Notes: a model not told the origin generated them from the sequence alone. A stretch of DNA of 64,000 nucleotides from Altererythrobacter sp. B11 (GCF_003569745.1 NZ_AP018498.1:1463001-1527000); one strand, 5' to 3'; counted from the stretch's first letter, positions 1-9,453 are shown. Numbers and translations are program-made.

Positions 1-147
1 TATGGCGCCACCATGGCCTCCAGCTACAATTCGCGCGGCTTCGTGGCCGAGGTGATGGTGGATGGAGACCGCTTCGCCACCGTGGCCGATCGCATCCCGC
101 CCGAGGAAATCTACGCCGCGGAACGGGTGCCCGACTGGCTGGCATGA
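1..147 (+). CDS. lysA: Diaminopimelate decarboxylase, C-terminal end (partial)
   Basis: Only the last 48 codons are inside the window; the gene begins upstream and ends with TGA at 145-147. The visible tail reads YGATMASSYNSRGFVAEV and then a VDGDRFATV strand. This matches the conserved end of group IV PLP decarboxylases of the LysA type: the GAYG-x-x-MAS-x-YNSR block, whose first Tyr contacts PLP, followed by the EVLVDGD strand. LysA converts meso-diaminopimelate to lysine in the cytoplasm. The siroheme gene starts 6 bases downstream and may be co-transcribed. The call rests on the tail alone. Confidence 0.82.
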   Translation, partial: YGATMASSYNSRGFVAEVMVDGDRFATVADRIPPEEIYAAERVPDWLA

Positions 148-153
148 GCTGAC

Positions 154-945
154 ATGCGCTCGCTCCCGCTGTTCCATCGCATAGCCGGACAGGCGGTGAT
201 CGTGCTGGGCGACGAGGCCGGCGCCGAACCGAAATGGCGGCTGGTCGAACGTGCGGGCGGGAAGCCCGTGGGCGATCTGGAAGAAGGGCTAGCGCGCGGC
301 GCACGACTGGCCTTCGTCGCCTATGCCAGTGCGGAAGCCTGCGAAGCGGCTGCCGCGCGGCTGCGGGCGGCGGGCGCTCTCGTCAATGTCGTGGATCGGC
401 CAGATCTATGCGACTTTACCGTTCCCAGCATCCTCGAACGCGATCCGGTGCTGCTGGCAGTGGGCACCTCCGGCGCCTCGGCCGGGCTCGCCAAGCAGCT
501 GCGGCTGCGGCTGGAGGCACTGCTGCCGTCGCGGCTGGGCGCGCTGGCGCTGGGCCTGCAGGAGGCGCGCGGCGCCTTGCGGGCGCGCTGGCCCGGCGCG
601 GGTGAGCGGCGGCGAGTCCTCGACGCCGCCCTGGGGGCGGGCGGCCCGCTCGATCCGCTGGACGACGCCAGCGCCGATCGTCTGCCCGCGTGGCTTGCCG
701 CAGGGGCCCAGGACGCGATGCGGCGGGAGATCGAGTTCGAAATCTCCGGCGACGACCCCGACGACCTCACGCTACGGCAGGCGCGCTGGCTCGGCACTGC
801 CGATCATGTGCTGTTCGATGCCGCCATCGCCCCGGCGATCCTCGACCGCGCGCGGGCGGACGCGCAGCGGCATGTCCTGCCCTGCGACAGCGGTGCCCTG
901 CGCGGAAGTGTGGTGATACTGCGCCGCCCCAACGGTGCGGGCTAA
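154..945 (+). CDS. Precorrin-2 dehydrogenase / sirohydrochlorin ferrochelatase (CysG N-terminal type)
   Basis: A 263-residue protein that should oxidise precorrin-2 with NAD+ and insert iron to make siroheme for sulfite or nitrite reductase. A Rossmann strand (AVIVLGDEAGAEPK) lies near residues 14-27. The family block VNVVDRPDLCDFTVPSI is near residue 78-94, and a TSGASAGLAKQLR helix, equivalent to the usual S-x-G-x-SP-x-LA-x-x-LR motif, follows. It lacks the uroporphyrinogen methyltransferase half of E. coli CysG, so cobA must lie elsewhere. Residues beyond about 150 are less conserved. It follows lysA by 6 bases and its stop overlaps the convergent ruvX stop by 4 bases. Confidence 0.85.
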   Translation: MRSLPLFHRIAGQAVIVLGDEAGAEPKWRLVERAGGKPVGDLEEGLARGARLAFVAYASAEACEAAAARLRAAGALVNVVDRPDLCDFTVPSILERDPVLLAVGTSGASAGLAKQLRLRLEALLPSRLGALALGLQEARGALRARWPGAGERRRVLDAALGAGGPLDPLDDASADRLPAWLAAGAQDAMRREIEFEISGDDPDDLTLRQARWLGTADHVLFDAAIAPAILDRARADAQRHVLPCDSGALRGSVVILRRPNGAG

Positions 946-1424
946 AACAGGCCGCCTGCCAGTCGGTCTATCGCGGCCTGCAGGATCACGGCGGCGGCGT
1001 GGGCGTCGATCCGTTCCGCGCGCTTCGCCCGGCTCATGTCCATGGCGATCATGTCGCGCTCGGCCGATTGGGTGGACCAGCGCTCGTCCCACAGCAGCAC
1101 GGGCAGGCCGATCACGGAAAGATTGCGGGCAAAGGCGCGGCTCGCCTGGGCGCGCGGGCCACCGGTGCCATCCATGTTGAGCGGCAGGCCGATGACGATG
1201 CCCTTCACGCGGCGTTCCGCAATCAGTCCTTCGATTACGGCCTTGTCACGGGAAAACTTGCCCTTGGGCAGGGTCTTGGCGGCGGTGGCGAAGTTCCACC
1301 CGGCGTCGCAAAAGGCGGTGCCGATCGTCTTGCTGCCCAGGTCGAGCCCGATCAGCGCCCCGCCGTCCGGCAGGGCATCGCGGAATTCCGCCGCCTGTTC
1401 GGTGATCAGTGCGCTGCCGTCCAT
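942..1424 (-). CDS. ruvX: Putative pre-16S rRNA nuclease / Holliday junction resolvase-like YqgF
   Basis: A 160-residue RNase H-fold protein. The three family acidic residues are visible: D28 in GLDLGSKTIG, E114 in LWDERWST and D140 in ERIDAHAAA. The IGLPLNMDGT loop at 78-87 is also typical. YqgF in E. coli matures the 5' end of 16S rRNA and is essential. The product has about 20 extra N-terminal residues before the first strand, compatible with this start, which lies 19 bases inside the end of the upstream hydrolase gene. It is the last gene of the minus-strand series that starts at pyrE. Confidence 0.92.
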   Translation of the reverse strand: MDGSALITEQAAEFRDALPDGGALIGLDLGSKTIGTAFCDAGWNFATAAKTLPKGKFSRDKAVIEGLIAERRVKGIVIGLPLNMDGTGGPRAQASRAFARNLSVIGLPVLLWDERWSTQSAERDMIAMDMSRAKRAERIDAHAAAVILQAAIDRLAGGLF

Positions 1425-2596
1425 GTGCCCAGCCTCCGTGCCACGTCCTGCCGCAGATTGGCCCAGAACAGCGGGATGTCATAGACGTGGTAATTGTTGC
1501 CGGGGAGGACATAGGGGCCGAGTTCGGGGGGATCGCCGATCAGCAGCAGGCCGCGCGAATCGCAGCGGGCGGGGACAGCGCCGGGCACCAGTTCGCCGGC
1601 GGTGAGATCGGCATTGGGGACCAGCGTGCCGAGATTTGCCGAAGCCGGCGCCTCGCCACCCTCCGTGCCGGTCAGCGGATTGACGCATAGCACCGGCCCG
1701 TCGCCGCGCGGCTGCCCGTCGAAGCCGATGGAGGCGCCATAGCGCCGCAGCAGCGATTCGGGTTCGGCCGGTTCCGCGAAGCTCACCCAGCTGGCCACGC
1801 AGCCGGCTTCGTCCGCCATCTTGCACGCCGGCAGCCCCAGTGCGGGAAGGTCATGCTCCAGCGAGATCGGCCAGCCCACCGGATAGGCCATTGCGACGCG
1901 CGCCTGCAGCGGGGTTCCGGCGATCCGCTCCTTCAGCAGGCGCAGGATATGCAACGACCCCTGGCTGTGGCCAACCAGAACGATCGGCTCGTTCGGATCC
2001 ACGCTTTCGAGGAAATAGTCGAACGCCTGCTCCACGTCGCGATAGGCGGCGTCGATCGCGCGCTGCGCCTCCGGCGCGTCGGTCAGGAAAGCACCGAAGG
2101 TTGCCTGGCGATAACGCGGTGCCCAGATCTCGGTGGCGGCAGCGAAGGGGCTCGCCATGCCGCGCAGGAAGATGCGCGCACGCGCCTGCGATTCGGGATC
2201 GTCCAGCGGCGCGTTCCATTGGGCGCGCTGCAGATAGCTGGTCGGGTGGACGAAGAAGACGGCGAAATGCGGCGCCGGTGCGGGCGGGGTGGCCGGTGCC
2301 TGCGGCTCGGCAGGCGCGGGAGCTGGCGCCCCGCCCGCTTGCGTGGCGCCGGAGGCGGAGGGGGCGGTCGAAGGCTGCCAGCGCGCGGGGTTCTTCTCCG
2401 GCAGGATACCGGGGCGGGAGAACCACATGACCGGATCCTCATAGGCGTTCTGCGCCAGCGCCTGCTGCTCCACGAACGCGCTCGTGGGGACCAGCGCGAT
2501 CTCCGCCAGCCTGTCCGACCAGATGCGCAGCGCGAACAGCGCCGCGACCACGATCAGAATCAGGAATGCGAAGCCATAGAGGAACTTACGTGCCAT
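1406..2596 (-). CDS. DUF3089 family alpha/beta hydrolase, membrane anchored
   Basis: A 396-residue protein. An uncleaved N-terminal membrane segment (residues about 5-25) is followed by a Pro/Ala-rich linker at about 77-110. The hydrolase core begins with FAVFFVHPTSYLQRAQWNAP, the DUF3089 signature. The nucleophile elbow VLVGHSQGS puts the catalytic Ser at 211. These features suggest a lipase- or esterase-like enzyme on the periplasmic face. The substrate is unknown. Its start overlaps the upstream permease gene by 11 bases and its end overlaps ruvX by 19, so the three are probably translated in series. Confidence 0.85.
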   Translation of the reverse strand: MARKFLYGFAFLILIVVAALFALRIWSDRLAEIALVPTSAFVEQQALAQNAYEDPVMWFSRPGILPEKNPARWQPSTAPSASGATQAGGAPAPAPAEPQAPATPPAPAPHFAVFFVHPTSYLQRAQWNAPLDDPESQARARIFLRGMASPFAAATEIWAPRYRQATFGAFLTDAPEAQRAIDAAYRDVEQAFDYFLESVDPNEPIVLVGHSQGSLHILRLLKERIAGTPLQARVAMAYPVGWPISLEHDLPALGLPACKMADEAGCVASWVSFAEPAEPESLLRRYGASIGFDGQPRGDGPVLCVNPLTGTEGGEAPASANLGTLVPNADLTAGELVPGAVPARCDSRGLLLIGDPPELGPYVLPGNNYHVYDIPLFWANLRQDVARRLGTWTAAH

Positions 2597-3683
2597 CGGC
2601 CTCCGCCGCGGCAGTGGAATCCTCGCCGTTGAAGGCGGAGCGCCGCTCCAGCGCCACCTTGATCATCGCCATCAGCGGATCGGCCAGGAACAAGCCCAGG
2701 ATGCCGAACAGGATGCCCATGATGAGCTGTGCGCCGAGCACCAGCGCCGGGGCCAGGTCCACCGTTTTCTTCGCGATCAGCGGCACGACCACATAACCAT
2801 CGAAGGTCTGCACGAGGAAATAGACGAACACGGTGTAGAGGCCCATGTCCACGCCGCCCGAAAAGCCCACCAGCACCATCAGGATGCCGGAAACGACCGC
2901 CCCGACATTGGGGATGAAGGCCAGCATCCCGGTCAAGATGCCCAGCAGCGCGGCCATGGGCACGCCATAGGCCCACAGCATCAGCCAGGTGAAAATGCCT
3001 TCGAACACCATGCCGACGATGCGCCCGGCCATCAGCCGGCGCATGGTGGCGGCCATTTCCGATACCGTATCGTAGAAGCGGTGGCGGCGCTGGCGCGGCA
3101 GCATCCAGGCGAGCCCGCGTTCGTACAGGCGCGGTTCCAGCGCCACGTAGATGCCGATGATCGCGATCAGGAACAGCGTGGTCATCCCGCCGAAAATGCC
3201 GCCGATCGCGCGCGTCACTGTGCCTACGCCGGTCATCAGCTGGCCAGCGATCTGCTGCAGGTTCTCCGGCCGAATGGCAAAGCCCTGCCGGTCCAGCCAA
3301 TTGATGAAGGCGGAGGCCTGATTGTCGATGATATGCGGGAATTGCGCGGCTTCCTGCGAAATCTGCGATCCGGCGAAGAAGCCCAGCCAGATCAGGAAGC
3401 CGGTGCCCAACAGCAGCACCAGCGCGATGCGCAGCGTGCGCCGGATCGGCAAAAACCGCCCGATCAGCCGCGCGCCGCCATCCACCATGGCCGCGAACAC
3501 CAGCCCGCCGAAGATCACCAGCAGCGATTGCGAGATGTAGACGATCAGCGCGAAGAGGCCGACCACGCTGGTCCAGATGAAGGCGCGCTTGGCCTCCAGC
3601 CGCAATTCGGGATTGCTTATGTTGGCGGGGCTCGCCCGGTTGTCCTCCAGCTCGTCGTAGCCGGGTTGGTCACTTGCTGCCAT
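2586..3683 (-). CDS. AI-2E family transporter (PerM/TqsA type)
   Basis: A 365-residue polytopic inner-membrane protein. A pair of helices lies at about 33-70 (FIWTSVVGLFALIVYISQ onward), a further helix around residue 85-105, and a helical amphipathic stretch in the middle. The C-terminal half carries the family features IPNVGAVVSGILMVLVG and a DGYVVVPLIAKKTVDL segment, followed by two more helices. Family members export signals or ions, and the substrate cannot be read from the sequence. The start overlaps the end of lepB by 14 bases, which suggests translational coupling. Many relatives place rnc after lepB; here this permease occupies that place. Confidence 0.88.
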   Translation of the reverse strand: MAASDQPGYDELEDNRASPANISNPELRLEAKRAFIWTSVVGLFALIVYISQSLLVIFGGLVFAAMVDGGARLIGRFLPIRRTLRIALVLLLGTGFLIWLGFFAGSQISQEAAQFPHIIDNQASAFINWLDRQGFAIRPENLQQIAGQLMTGVGTVTRAIGGIFGGMTTLFLIAIIGIYVALEPRLYERGLAWMLPRQRRHRFYDTVSEMAATMRRLMAGRIVGMVFEGIFTWLMLWAYGVPMAALLGILTGMLAFIPNVGAVVSGILMVLVGFSGGVDMGLYTVFVYFLVQTFDGYVVVPLIAKKTVDLAPALVLGAQLIMGILFGILGLFLADPLMAMIKVALERRSAFNGEDSTAAAEADGT

Positions 3684-4605
3684 CTTCGTCCCCGGCTTCG
3701 GCCCGGGCGGGGCGCAGGCTCATCCATGCGCGGCCGCCGCGCAGAGCTTCGAACCAGCTGATCGGATTCCAGGTGGAGCTGCCGTCGAGCGAGAAGGTGA
3801 CGATTTCCGCCCGTCCGCCGATATTCGCCATCGGCACCGGCCCGCCAAGGCCCCGCTCATACACCGGCGCGCGGCTGTCGGCCGAATGGTCGCGATTGTC
3901 GCCCATCAGGAACACGCTGTCTTCCGGGATGGTGATCTCGGCGAAATTGTCCAGCGGCTGGCGCAGGTGATCGATGATCAGATAGCTGGCGCCGTTGGGC
4001 AGGGTTTCGCGATAGGTCGGCGGCTCATACACCGTTCGCCCGTCCGGCAGGCGCGTGCGATAGGGCAGGAAGCTGTCGTAGCACGGATGCCCGTCACACA
4101 CCTGGCTGTCTTCGTCCAGCTGCACGGGCGGGGCGGCTTCCTGCGGCACGGGCCGGCCGTTCAGGATGATCTGGCCGTTCACCATGGCGATCCGGTCGCC
4201 GGGCAGGCCCACCACGCGCTTGATGTAATCCTCCGCGCGATCGGGCGGTACGGCGATGACGATGTCGCCATACTCGGGGGTGGCGGGTGCCAGCCGCGCC
4301 TTGCTGCGCGGCAGAATATGGAAGGAGGCGGAGACCCAGCTCCAGCCATAGGGATATTTGCTCACGATCAGCCGGTCGCCCACCAGCAGGTTTGGCAGCA
4401 TGCTGCCGCTGGGGATGTAGAACGGCTTGGCGATGAAGGTGTGGAAGGCGAGCACCGCCAGCAGCATCAGCGCCAGCCCGCGCACCTCGGCCATCCAGTT
4501 GACCTTCTTCGGCTCCTCCTGCCCCGCGGGCTTCGCGGCAGAGGGCGGGGCGGCACGATCTGGAGGGGAATCGGACATGGAGGGACTGCCGGTGTTCAGG
4601 GTCAT
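3670..4605 (-). CDS. lepB: Signal peptidase I
   Basis: A 311-residue inner-membrane serine protease that removes signal peptides from exported proteins. One N-terminal membrane segment (about 42-60) runs into [15 protein letters not shown], with the nucleophile S68. The general base is K129 in [14 protein letters not shown], and the late box is [12 protein letters not shown] roughly 35-residue polar N-terminus precedes the helix. I chose ATG at 4605 because it overlaps the acpS stop in an ATGA arrangement; a shorter start at 4578 (MSDSPPD) is possible. The third-domain insertion with CDGHPC may form a disulfide. It sits in the conserved pyrE-pdxJ-acpS-lepB operon. Confidence 0.95.
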   Translation of the reverse strand: MTLNTGSPSMSDSPPDRAAPPSAAKPAGQEEPKKVNWMAEVRGLALMLLAVLAFHTFIAKPFYIPSGSMLPNLLVGDRLIVSKYPYGWSWVSASFHILPRSKARLAPATPEYGDIVIAVPPDRAEDYIKRVVGLPGDRIAMVNGQIILNGRPVPQEAAPPVQLDEDSQVCDGHPCYDSFLPYRTRLPDGRTVYEPPTYRETLPNGASYLIIDHLRQPLDNFAEITIPEDSVFLMGDNRDHSADSRAPVYERGLGGPVPMANIGGRAEIVTFSLDGSSTWNPISWFEALRGGRAWMSLRPARAEAGDEDGSK

Positions 4606-5003
4606 AGGGGCCGGGCCTCGATCACGACGAAGGCCTGCGCCCATGGGTGATCGTCTGTGAGGGTAAGATGAATGACGGCCTCATGGGCCTGCGGCACCAG
4701 TTCCGCAAGGCGCAAGGCGGCCCCGCCGGTGAGATGCAGCGTCGGCGCGCCGGAGGGCGCGTTGACCACGCCGATGTCCTTGTGGAACACGCCGCGCTTG
4801 AAACCGGTGCCCACCGCCTTCGAGAACGCTTCCTTGGCCGCGAATCTCTTGGCGTAGGTGCCGGCGCGGGTGAGCACCCGCCGGCGCGCCTTGGCGATCT
4901 CCACCTCGGTGAAGCAGCGCTGCTCGAACTTCTCGCCCCAGCGGTCGAGCGAGGCCTGGATGCGCTCGATATTGCACAAGTCCGAACCGAGGCCGATGAT
5001 CAT
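4602..5003 (-). CDS. acpS: Holo-[acyl-carrier-protein] synthase
   Basis: A 133-residue enzyme that transfers 4'-phosphopantetheine from CoA to acyl carrier protein. The Mg2+ ligands D8 ([12 protein letters not shown]) and E58 ([12 protein letters not shown]) are both present, and GTGFKRGV follows as in the family. The ATG at 5003 gives the standard MIIGLGSDL start. An in-frame ATG at 5024 would add seven residues inside the pdxJ terminus and is less likely. It lies 7 bases after pdxJ and overlaps lepB by 4 bases. Confidence 0.95.
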   Translation of the reverse strand: MIIGLGSDLCNIERIQASLDRWGEKFEQRCFTEVEIAKARRRVLTRAGTYAKRFAAKEAFSKAVGTGFKRGVFHKDIGVVNAPSGAPTLHLTGGAALRLAELVPQAHEAVIHLTLTDDHPWAQAFVVIEARPL

Positions 5004-5010
5004 GCCGCGC

Positions 5011-5751
5011 TCACCGCGCTGCATCCATCAGCTCGCGCATGCGGCGCACCGCTGCCTCCAGCCCCACGAACACCGCTTCGCCGATCAGGTAATGCCCGAT
5101 GTTCAGCTCGGCCAGCTGCGGAATCGCGGCGACCGGCTGGACATTCTCATAGGTGAGGCCGTGCCCCGCATGCGGCTCGATCCCGCTCTTGGCGGCGAGC
5201 GCGGCCATATCCGCCACGCGCTTCAGCTCCACGGCCACCTGCTCGCCTGTGGCATGGGCATATTCACCCGTGTGCAACTCCACCACCGGGGCGCCGAGCC
5301 GCAGCGCGGCCTCGATCTGGCGTTCCTCCGGGGCGATGAACAGGCTCACGCGGATCCCCGCATCGGTAAGGCGCGAGACCACCGGCTGCAGCTGGTTGTG
5401 CAGCCCGGCCGCGTCCAGGCCGCCTTCGGTGGTGCGTTCTTCGCGCTTTTCGGGAACGATGCAGGCGGCATGCGGCCGGTGCGCAAGCGCGATCTGCACC
5501 ATCTCCTCCGTCGCCGCCATTTCCAGGTTCAGCGGCAGCGCCGTCGCTTCGCTGATGCGCTTCAGATCGGCGTCGCGGATGTGGCGGCGATCCTCGCGCA
5601 GGTGCGCAGTGATGCCGTCACCCCCAACGCTGGCGACGATCTCTGCCGCGCGCACGGGATCGGGATGATCGCCGCCACGCGCATTGCGGATGGTGGCGAC
5701 GTGATCGATGTTCACGCCCAGCCGCAGCCGGGCGGGCGCGGGCAGGTTCAC
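5011..5751 (-). CDS. pdxJ: Pyridoxine 5'-phosphate synthase
   Basis: A 246-residue TIM-barrel enzyme that condenses 1-deoxyxylulose 5-phosphate with 3-amino-2-oxopropyl phosphate in the DXP-dependent vitamin B6 pathway. Recognisable blocks are [18 protein letters not shown] near the start, [41 protein letters not shown] and the terminal [16 protein letters not shown]. The start is GTG at 5751, which forms a GTGA overlap with the pyrE stop. This gives the normal family length, whereas the open frame continues 226 codons further upstream across pyrE without meaning. Confidence 0.95.
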   Translation of the reverse strand: MNLPAPARLRLGVNIDHVATIRNARGGDHPDPVRAAEIVASVGGDGITAHLREDRRHIRDADLKRISEATALPLNLEMAATEEMVQIALAHRPHAACIVPEKREERTTEGGLDAAGLHNQLQPVVSRLTDAGIRVSLFIAPEERQIEAALRLGAPVVELHTGEYAHATGEQVAVELKRVADMAALAAKSGIEPHAGHGLTYENVQPVAAIPQLAELNIGHYLIGEAVFVGLEAAVRRMRELMDAAR

Positions 5752-6329
5752 TGCTTGCGGCTCCCCGGCTGCTCCAGCGGACGCGCCGCCAGCTCGGGCG
5801 GCAGGGCGTCTTCGGGATAGGTCGGAAAGTTGAGCGAGATGAGCGGATAGAAGGGCACGCCCAGATCCACCGTCCCGCCGGAACGGTCCACCAGCGCGGC
5901 CTCGGCGATCACCTGCGCGCCGGCATCGCGCACGGCGGCAATAGCTTCGCGGCTGGAAAGGCCCGTGGTCACCACGTCTTCCACCATCAGCACCTTCTCC
6001 CCCTTGGCGAGAGTGAAGCCGCGGCGCAGCTCGAACGTTCCCGAAGGCCGTTCGAGGAACATCGCATCCTTGTCGAGCGCGCGGCCGACTTCGTGGCCGA
6101 TGATGAGCCCGCCCATCGCGGGTGACACGACCTTGTCGATGGAGGCGCGCAGGTCGCGCGGGAGTGTCTGCACCAGCGCGCGGGCCAGCGTACCCGCCCG
6201 TTCCGCATTCATCAGCACGCGGGCGCATTGCAGGTAATAGGCGCTGTGCAGGCCGGAGGAGAGGCGAAAATGCCCTTCCAGCAGGGCGCCGCTCGCGCGG
6301 AACTCGGTGAGAACCTCGTCTTCGGTCAT
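5748..6329 (-). CDS. pyrE: Orotate phosphoribosyltransferase
   Basis: A 193-residue enzyme of pyrimidine synthesis (orotate plus PRPP gives OMP). The PRPP-binding loop [18 protein letters not shown] is intact, with the paired acidic residues of the type I PRTase motif. [14 protein letters not shown] and the [17 protein letters not shown] segment match the alphaproteobacterial subgroup. It is the first gene of the minus-strand series, and its TGA overlaps the pdxJ GTG by 4 bases. The 197 bases upstream, to ctaC, hold the divergent promoters. Confidence 0.95.
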   Translation of the reverse strand: MTEDEVLTEFRASGALLEGHFRLSSGLHSAYYLQCARVLMNAERAGTLARALVQTLPRDLRASIDKVVSPAMGGLIIGHEVGRALDKDAMFLERPSGTFELRRGFTLAKGEKVLMVEDVVTTGLSSREAIAAVRDAGAQVIAEAALVDRSGGTVDLGVPFYPLISLNFPTYPEDALPPELAARPLEQPGSRKQ

Positions 6330-6420
6330 CGGGGGAAAGAACCTTTCGATCCAGTTGCGCCGGCATCATCGGCGGCATGGCGCCGCTGCGCGGCCAGTCG
6401 AAAAAACCTCCTAGAACCGC

Positions 6421-6449
6421 TTGAGGCATGCGGCAAGCGGGCGTATAGG
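6421..6449 (+). promoter_or_regulatory. Candidate sigma-70 promoter for ctaC
   Basis: TTGAGG at 6421-6426 and TATAGG at 6444-6449 are separated by exactly 17 bases. The element lies about 75 bases upstream of the chosen ctaC ATG, in the divergent region between pyrE and the aa3 oxidase operon. The -35 has one mismatch beyond the core TTGA. It is a sequence match only. Confidence 0.45.
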
Positions 6450-6526
6450 CGCGCCGAATACGGCCCTTTCGGGGGCCTGTCGGGCCCGTGGGGCAGCCCT
6501 ATGAAGAACGGAAAGCGTCAGAAACG

Positions 6527-7606
6527 ATGAGAATCGGCGATCTCGCCCGCAAGCGGTTGCATGTCATGTCTTTTCTCGCGGCGATGCTCGCGGTTCTGGC
6601 GGTTCCTCAGGTCGCTTCGGCGCAGGACGCTGCTGCGCCTGCCGCGGCCACTGCCGCCGCGCCTGCGGATGCCGCTCCGGCAGCGGATGCGGCCGCACCC
6701 GCTGCTGCTGTGCCGGCAGATGGTGAAGTCTACCGCCCGCTCGGGCCGGACATGATCAAGGGTCAGCCGCATTCCGGCGCGATCACCTTCCAGGATCAGT
6801 ATTCGCCCAACGGCGAATATGCGCTGTGGATGCACGACTGGGTGCTGATGCCGATCATCGCGGCGATCACCCTGCTGGTGCTGGGGCTGCTGCTGGTGGT
6901 GATGACCCTGTACAACCGCCGCAAGAACCCGGTGCCTTCGAAGACCAGCCACAACACGCTGATCGAAGTGATCTGGACGGGCGTTCCCGTGCTGATCCTG
7001 GTGATCATTGCCGTGCCTTCGATCACGCTGCTTTCGCGCCAGTACAAGAGCGCGCCGGAAAATGCGCTGACCATCAAGGTCACCGGCTACCAGTGGTATT
7101 GGGGCTATTCCTATCCGGACAATGGCGGCTTCGAAGTCATCTCCAACATGATGCCGGACGAAGAAGCGGTGGCGAAGGGCCTGCCGCCGCAGCTGGCCGT
7201 GGATCACCGCATGGTGGTGCCGGTGGGCGAGCCGATCCGTATCCAGACCTTCGGGGCGGACGTGATCCACTCCTTCGCGGTGCCGAGCCTGTGGTTCAAG
7301 CTGGACGCCGTGCCGGGCCGCATCAACGAGCGTGAGCTCTTCATCGAAGAGCCGGGCATCTACTACGGCCAGTGTTCGGAACTGTGCGGCGCCCGCCACG
7401 GCTACATGCCGATCGCGGTGGAAGCCGTTCCGCGGGCCCAGTTCGACGCCTGGGTTCGCTTGCAGGGCGGCACCGTTGGCGGTGCGGAACAGCCCACCAC
7501 CGCTCCGGCGCTGATCGCTCCCGACTCCGCGATCGAGGGCGCCCCGGCTGCGGGTGAGGCACCTGAGGCCAATACTCCGAATGTGACGCCGGGCGCAGAA
7601 GCCTGA
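6527..7606 (+). CDS. ctaC: Cytochrome c oxidase subunit II (aa3 type)
   Basis: A 359-residue subunit that accepts electrons from cytochrome c through the CuA centre on the periplasmic side. A signal peptide (to about residue 32) precedes an Ala/Pro repeat-like linker at about 33-64. Two membrane helices lie at about 105-128 and 145-168. The CuA ligands are all present: H249, C283, E285, C287, H291 and M294. The aromatic patch GYQWYWGYSYPD lies at 187-198. I chose ATG 6527 because MRIGDLARKR begins a normal leader; an in-frame ATG at 6488 adds 13 unlikely residues. A Pro/Ala-rich tail ends the protein. Confidence 0.96.
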   Translation: MRIGDLARKRLHVMSFLAAMLAVLAVPQVASAQDAAAPAAATAAAPADAAPAADAAAPAAAVPADGEVYRPLGPDMIKGQPHSGAITFQDQYSPNGEYALWMHDWVLMPIIAAITLLVLGLLLVVMTLYNRRKNPVPSKTSHNTLIEVIWTGVPVLILVIIAVPSITLLSRQYKSAPENALTIKVTGYQWYWGYSYPDNGGFEVISNMMPDEEAVAKGLPPQLAVDHRMVVPVGEPIRIQTFGADVIHSFAVPSLWFKLDAVPGRINERELFIEEPGIYYGQCSELCGARHGYMPIAVEAVPRAQFDAWVRLQGGTVGGAEQPTTAPALIAPDSAIEGAPAAGEAPEANTPNVTPGAEA

Positions 7607-7644
7607 ATTCGCCCCGAATAAGATAGAGCTAGGGTAAGCAGAAC

Positions 7645-9366
7645 ATGGCCACCACCGCCGATACCTTCCAGGCCCATACGGAAGATCACCACCACCACGA
7701 TGCCGATCACAAGCCGAGCTTCTTCGCTCGGTGGTTCATGTCGACGAACCACAAGGACATCGGCACGCTCTATCTGATCTTCGCCATCACGGCGGGCGTG
7801 ATCGGCGGGGCGATTTCCGGCATCATGCGCGAGGAACTGCGTGAGCCGGGCATCCAGATCCTGGGCACCGTGGCCATGTGGCTGAACGGCGGCAATGCCG
7901 TGGAATTCGACCAGCAGCTTCACCTGTGGAACGTGCTGATCACCGCCCACGGCATGATCATGGTGTTCTTCCTCGTGATGCCGGCGATGATCGGGGGCTT
8001 CGGTAACTGGTTTGTGCCGATCATGATCGGCGCGCCCGACATGGCCTTCCCGCGTATGAACAACGTGTCGTTCTGGCTCACCGTGGCCGGCTTCACCAGC
8101 CTGATGATCTCGCCTTTCATGCCGGGCGGTACGGGCAATGGCGCGGGCACCGGCTGGACGGTCTATGCTCCGCTGTCGACTTCGGGTTCGCCCGGGCCGG
8201 CGGTCGATTTCGCGATCTTCTCGCTGCACCTCGCCGGTGCGGCCTCGATCATGGGCGCGATCAACTTCATCACCACCATCTTCAACATGCGCGCGCCGGG
8301 CATGACCCTGCACAAGATGCCGCTGTTCGTGTGGTCGATCCTGGTCACCGCCTTCCTGCTGCTGCTGGCTCTGCCGGTGCTGGCCGCCGCGATCACCATG
8401 CTGATCACGGACCGCAACTTCGGCACAACCTTCTTCGATCCGGCCGGCGGCGGTGATCCGATCCTGTACCAGCATCTGTTCTGGTTCTTCGGCCACCCAG
8501 AAGTGTACATCATGATTCTGCCGGGCTTCGGCATGATCAGCCAGATCGTCTCCACCTTCTCGCGCAAGCCCGTGTTCGGCTATCTCGGCATGGCCTATGC
8601 CATGGTCGCGATCGGCGTGGTCGGCTTCATCGTGTGGGCGCACCACATGTATACGGTCGGCCTGGACGTGAACACGAAGATGTACTTCACCGCGGCCACC
8701 ATGGTCATCGCGGTGCCGACCGGGATCAAGATCTTCAGCTGGATCGCCACCATGTGGGGCGGCTCGCTGGAGTTCAAATCGCCGATGGTCTGGGCCCTGG
8801 GCTTCATCTTCCTGTTCACCGTGGGCGGCGTGACCGGCGTGGTGCTCGCCAATGGCGGCATCGACGACAATCTGCACGACACCTATTATGTGGTCGCCCA
8901 CTTCCATTACGTGCTGTCGCTGGGCGCGGTGACCTCGCTCTTCGCGGGCTTCTATTACTGGTTCCCGAAGATGAGCGGGCGCATGCACAGCGAACTGCTG
9001 GCGCATATCCAGTTCTGGGTGTTCTTCGTGGGCGTGAACCTGATTTTCTTCCCGATGCACTTCCTCGGGATGAACGGCATGCCGCGTCGCTATCCGGACT
9101 ACACGCCGGCCTATACGTACTGGAACGAGCTCGCCACCAATGGCTATCACATCATGGCGGCTTCGGTGGTGATCTTCTTCATCAACATCATCTACGCCTT
9201 CACGGCGGGTAAGAAGGCTCCGGCCAATTACTGGGGTGCGGGTGCGACGACGCTGGAATGGTCGCTGTCCAGCCCTCCGCCGTTCCACCAGTTCGAAACC
9301 CTGCCGGTGATCGAGGACCATCACTCCGCCGACAATCACATCGGCCCGGCTCCGGCGCACGCCTGA
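7645..9366 (+). CDS. ctaD: Cytochrome c oxidase subunit I (aa3 type)
   Basis: A 573-residue catalytic subunit with about 12 membrane helices. It reduces oxygen to water and pumps protons. Heme a ligands H102 (TAHGMIM) and H421, heme a3 ligand H419 (VAHFHYVLS), and CuB ligands H284, H333 and H334 are all visible. Y288 in GHPEVY is the residue cross-linked in this class. A His-rich N-terminus ([12 protein letters not shown]) precedes the first helix. The gene lies 38 bases after ctaC, with ctaB next, separated by a hairpin. Confidence 0.98.
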   Translation: MATTADTFQAHTEDHHHHDADHKPSFFARWFMSTNHKDIGTLYLIFAITAGVIGGAISGIMREELREPGIQILGTVAMWLNGGNAVEFDQQLHLWNVLITAHGMIMVFFLVMPAMIGGFGNWFVPIMIGAPDMAFPRMNNVSFWLTVAGFTSLMISPFMPGGTGNGAGTGWTVYAPLSTSGSPGPAVDFAIFSLHLAGAASIMGAINFITTIFNMRAPGMTLHKMPLFVWSILVTAFLLLLALPVLAAAITMLITDRNFGTTFFDPAGGGDPILYQHLFWFFGHPEVYIMILPGFGMISQIVSTFSRKPVFGYLGMAYAMVAIGVVGFIVWAHHMYTVGLDVNTKMYFTAATMVIAVPTGIKIFSWIATMWGGSLEFKSPMVWALGFIFLFTVGGVTGVVLANGGIDDNLHDTYYVVAHFHYVLSLGAVTSLFAGFYYWFPKMSGRMHSELLAHIQFWVFFVGVNLIFFPMHFLGMNGMPRRYPDYTPAYTYWNELATNGYHIMAASVVIFFINIIYAFTAGKKAPANYWGAGATTLEWSLSSPPPFHQFETLPVIEDHHSADNHIGPAPAHA

Positions 9367-9420
9367 GCCGATCCGGCCGGCGCATAGTGCTTGCGCTGCG
9401 CCGGGCATGAGAGGAAACGG

Positions 9421-9453
9421 AGGGGGTGCGCCGGCGACGGTGCGCCCCCTTTC
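9421..9453 (+). terminator. Stem-loop between ctaD and ctaB
   Basis: The arms AGGGGGTGCGCC (9421-9432) and GGTGCGCCCCCT (9439-9450) pair over 12 positions with two G-T wobbles around a 6-base loop, followed by a short T stretch. It could end or attenuate the ctaC-ctaD transcript, or protect its 3' end, so that subunit message exceeds assembly-factor message. It also argues against the GTG at 9426 as the ctaB start, because that codon lies in the stem. Confidence 0.55.

Noticed and set aside
5751-6429. Long upstream extension of the pdxJ frame (to 472 residues)
   Set aside because: It runs opposite to no stop only because of high GC, overlaps all of pyrE in another frame and has low-complexity Arg/Gly-rich sequence. 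The GTG at 5751 gives the normal PdxJ.
7402-9408. A 668-residue frame antisense to ctaC-ctaD
   Set aside because: It is rich in His, Arg and Asp from the complement of membrane-helix codons and covers conserved oxidase genes. No domain is visible.
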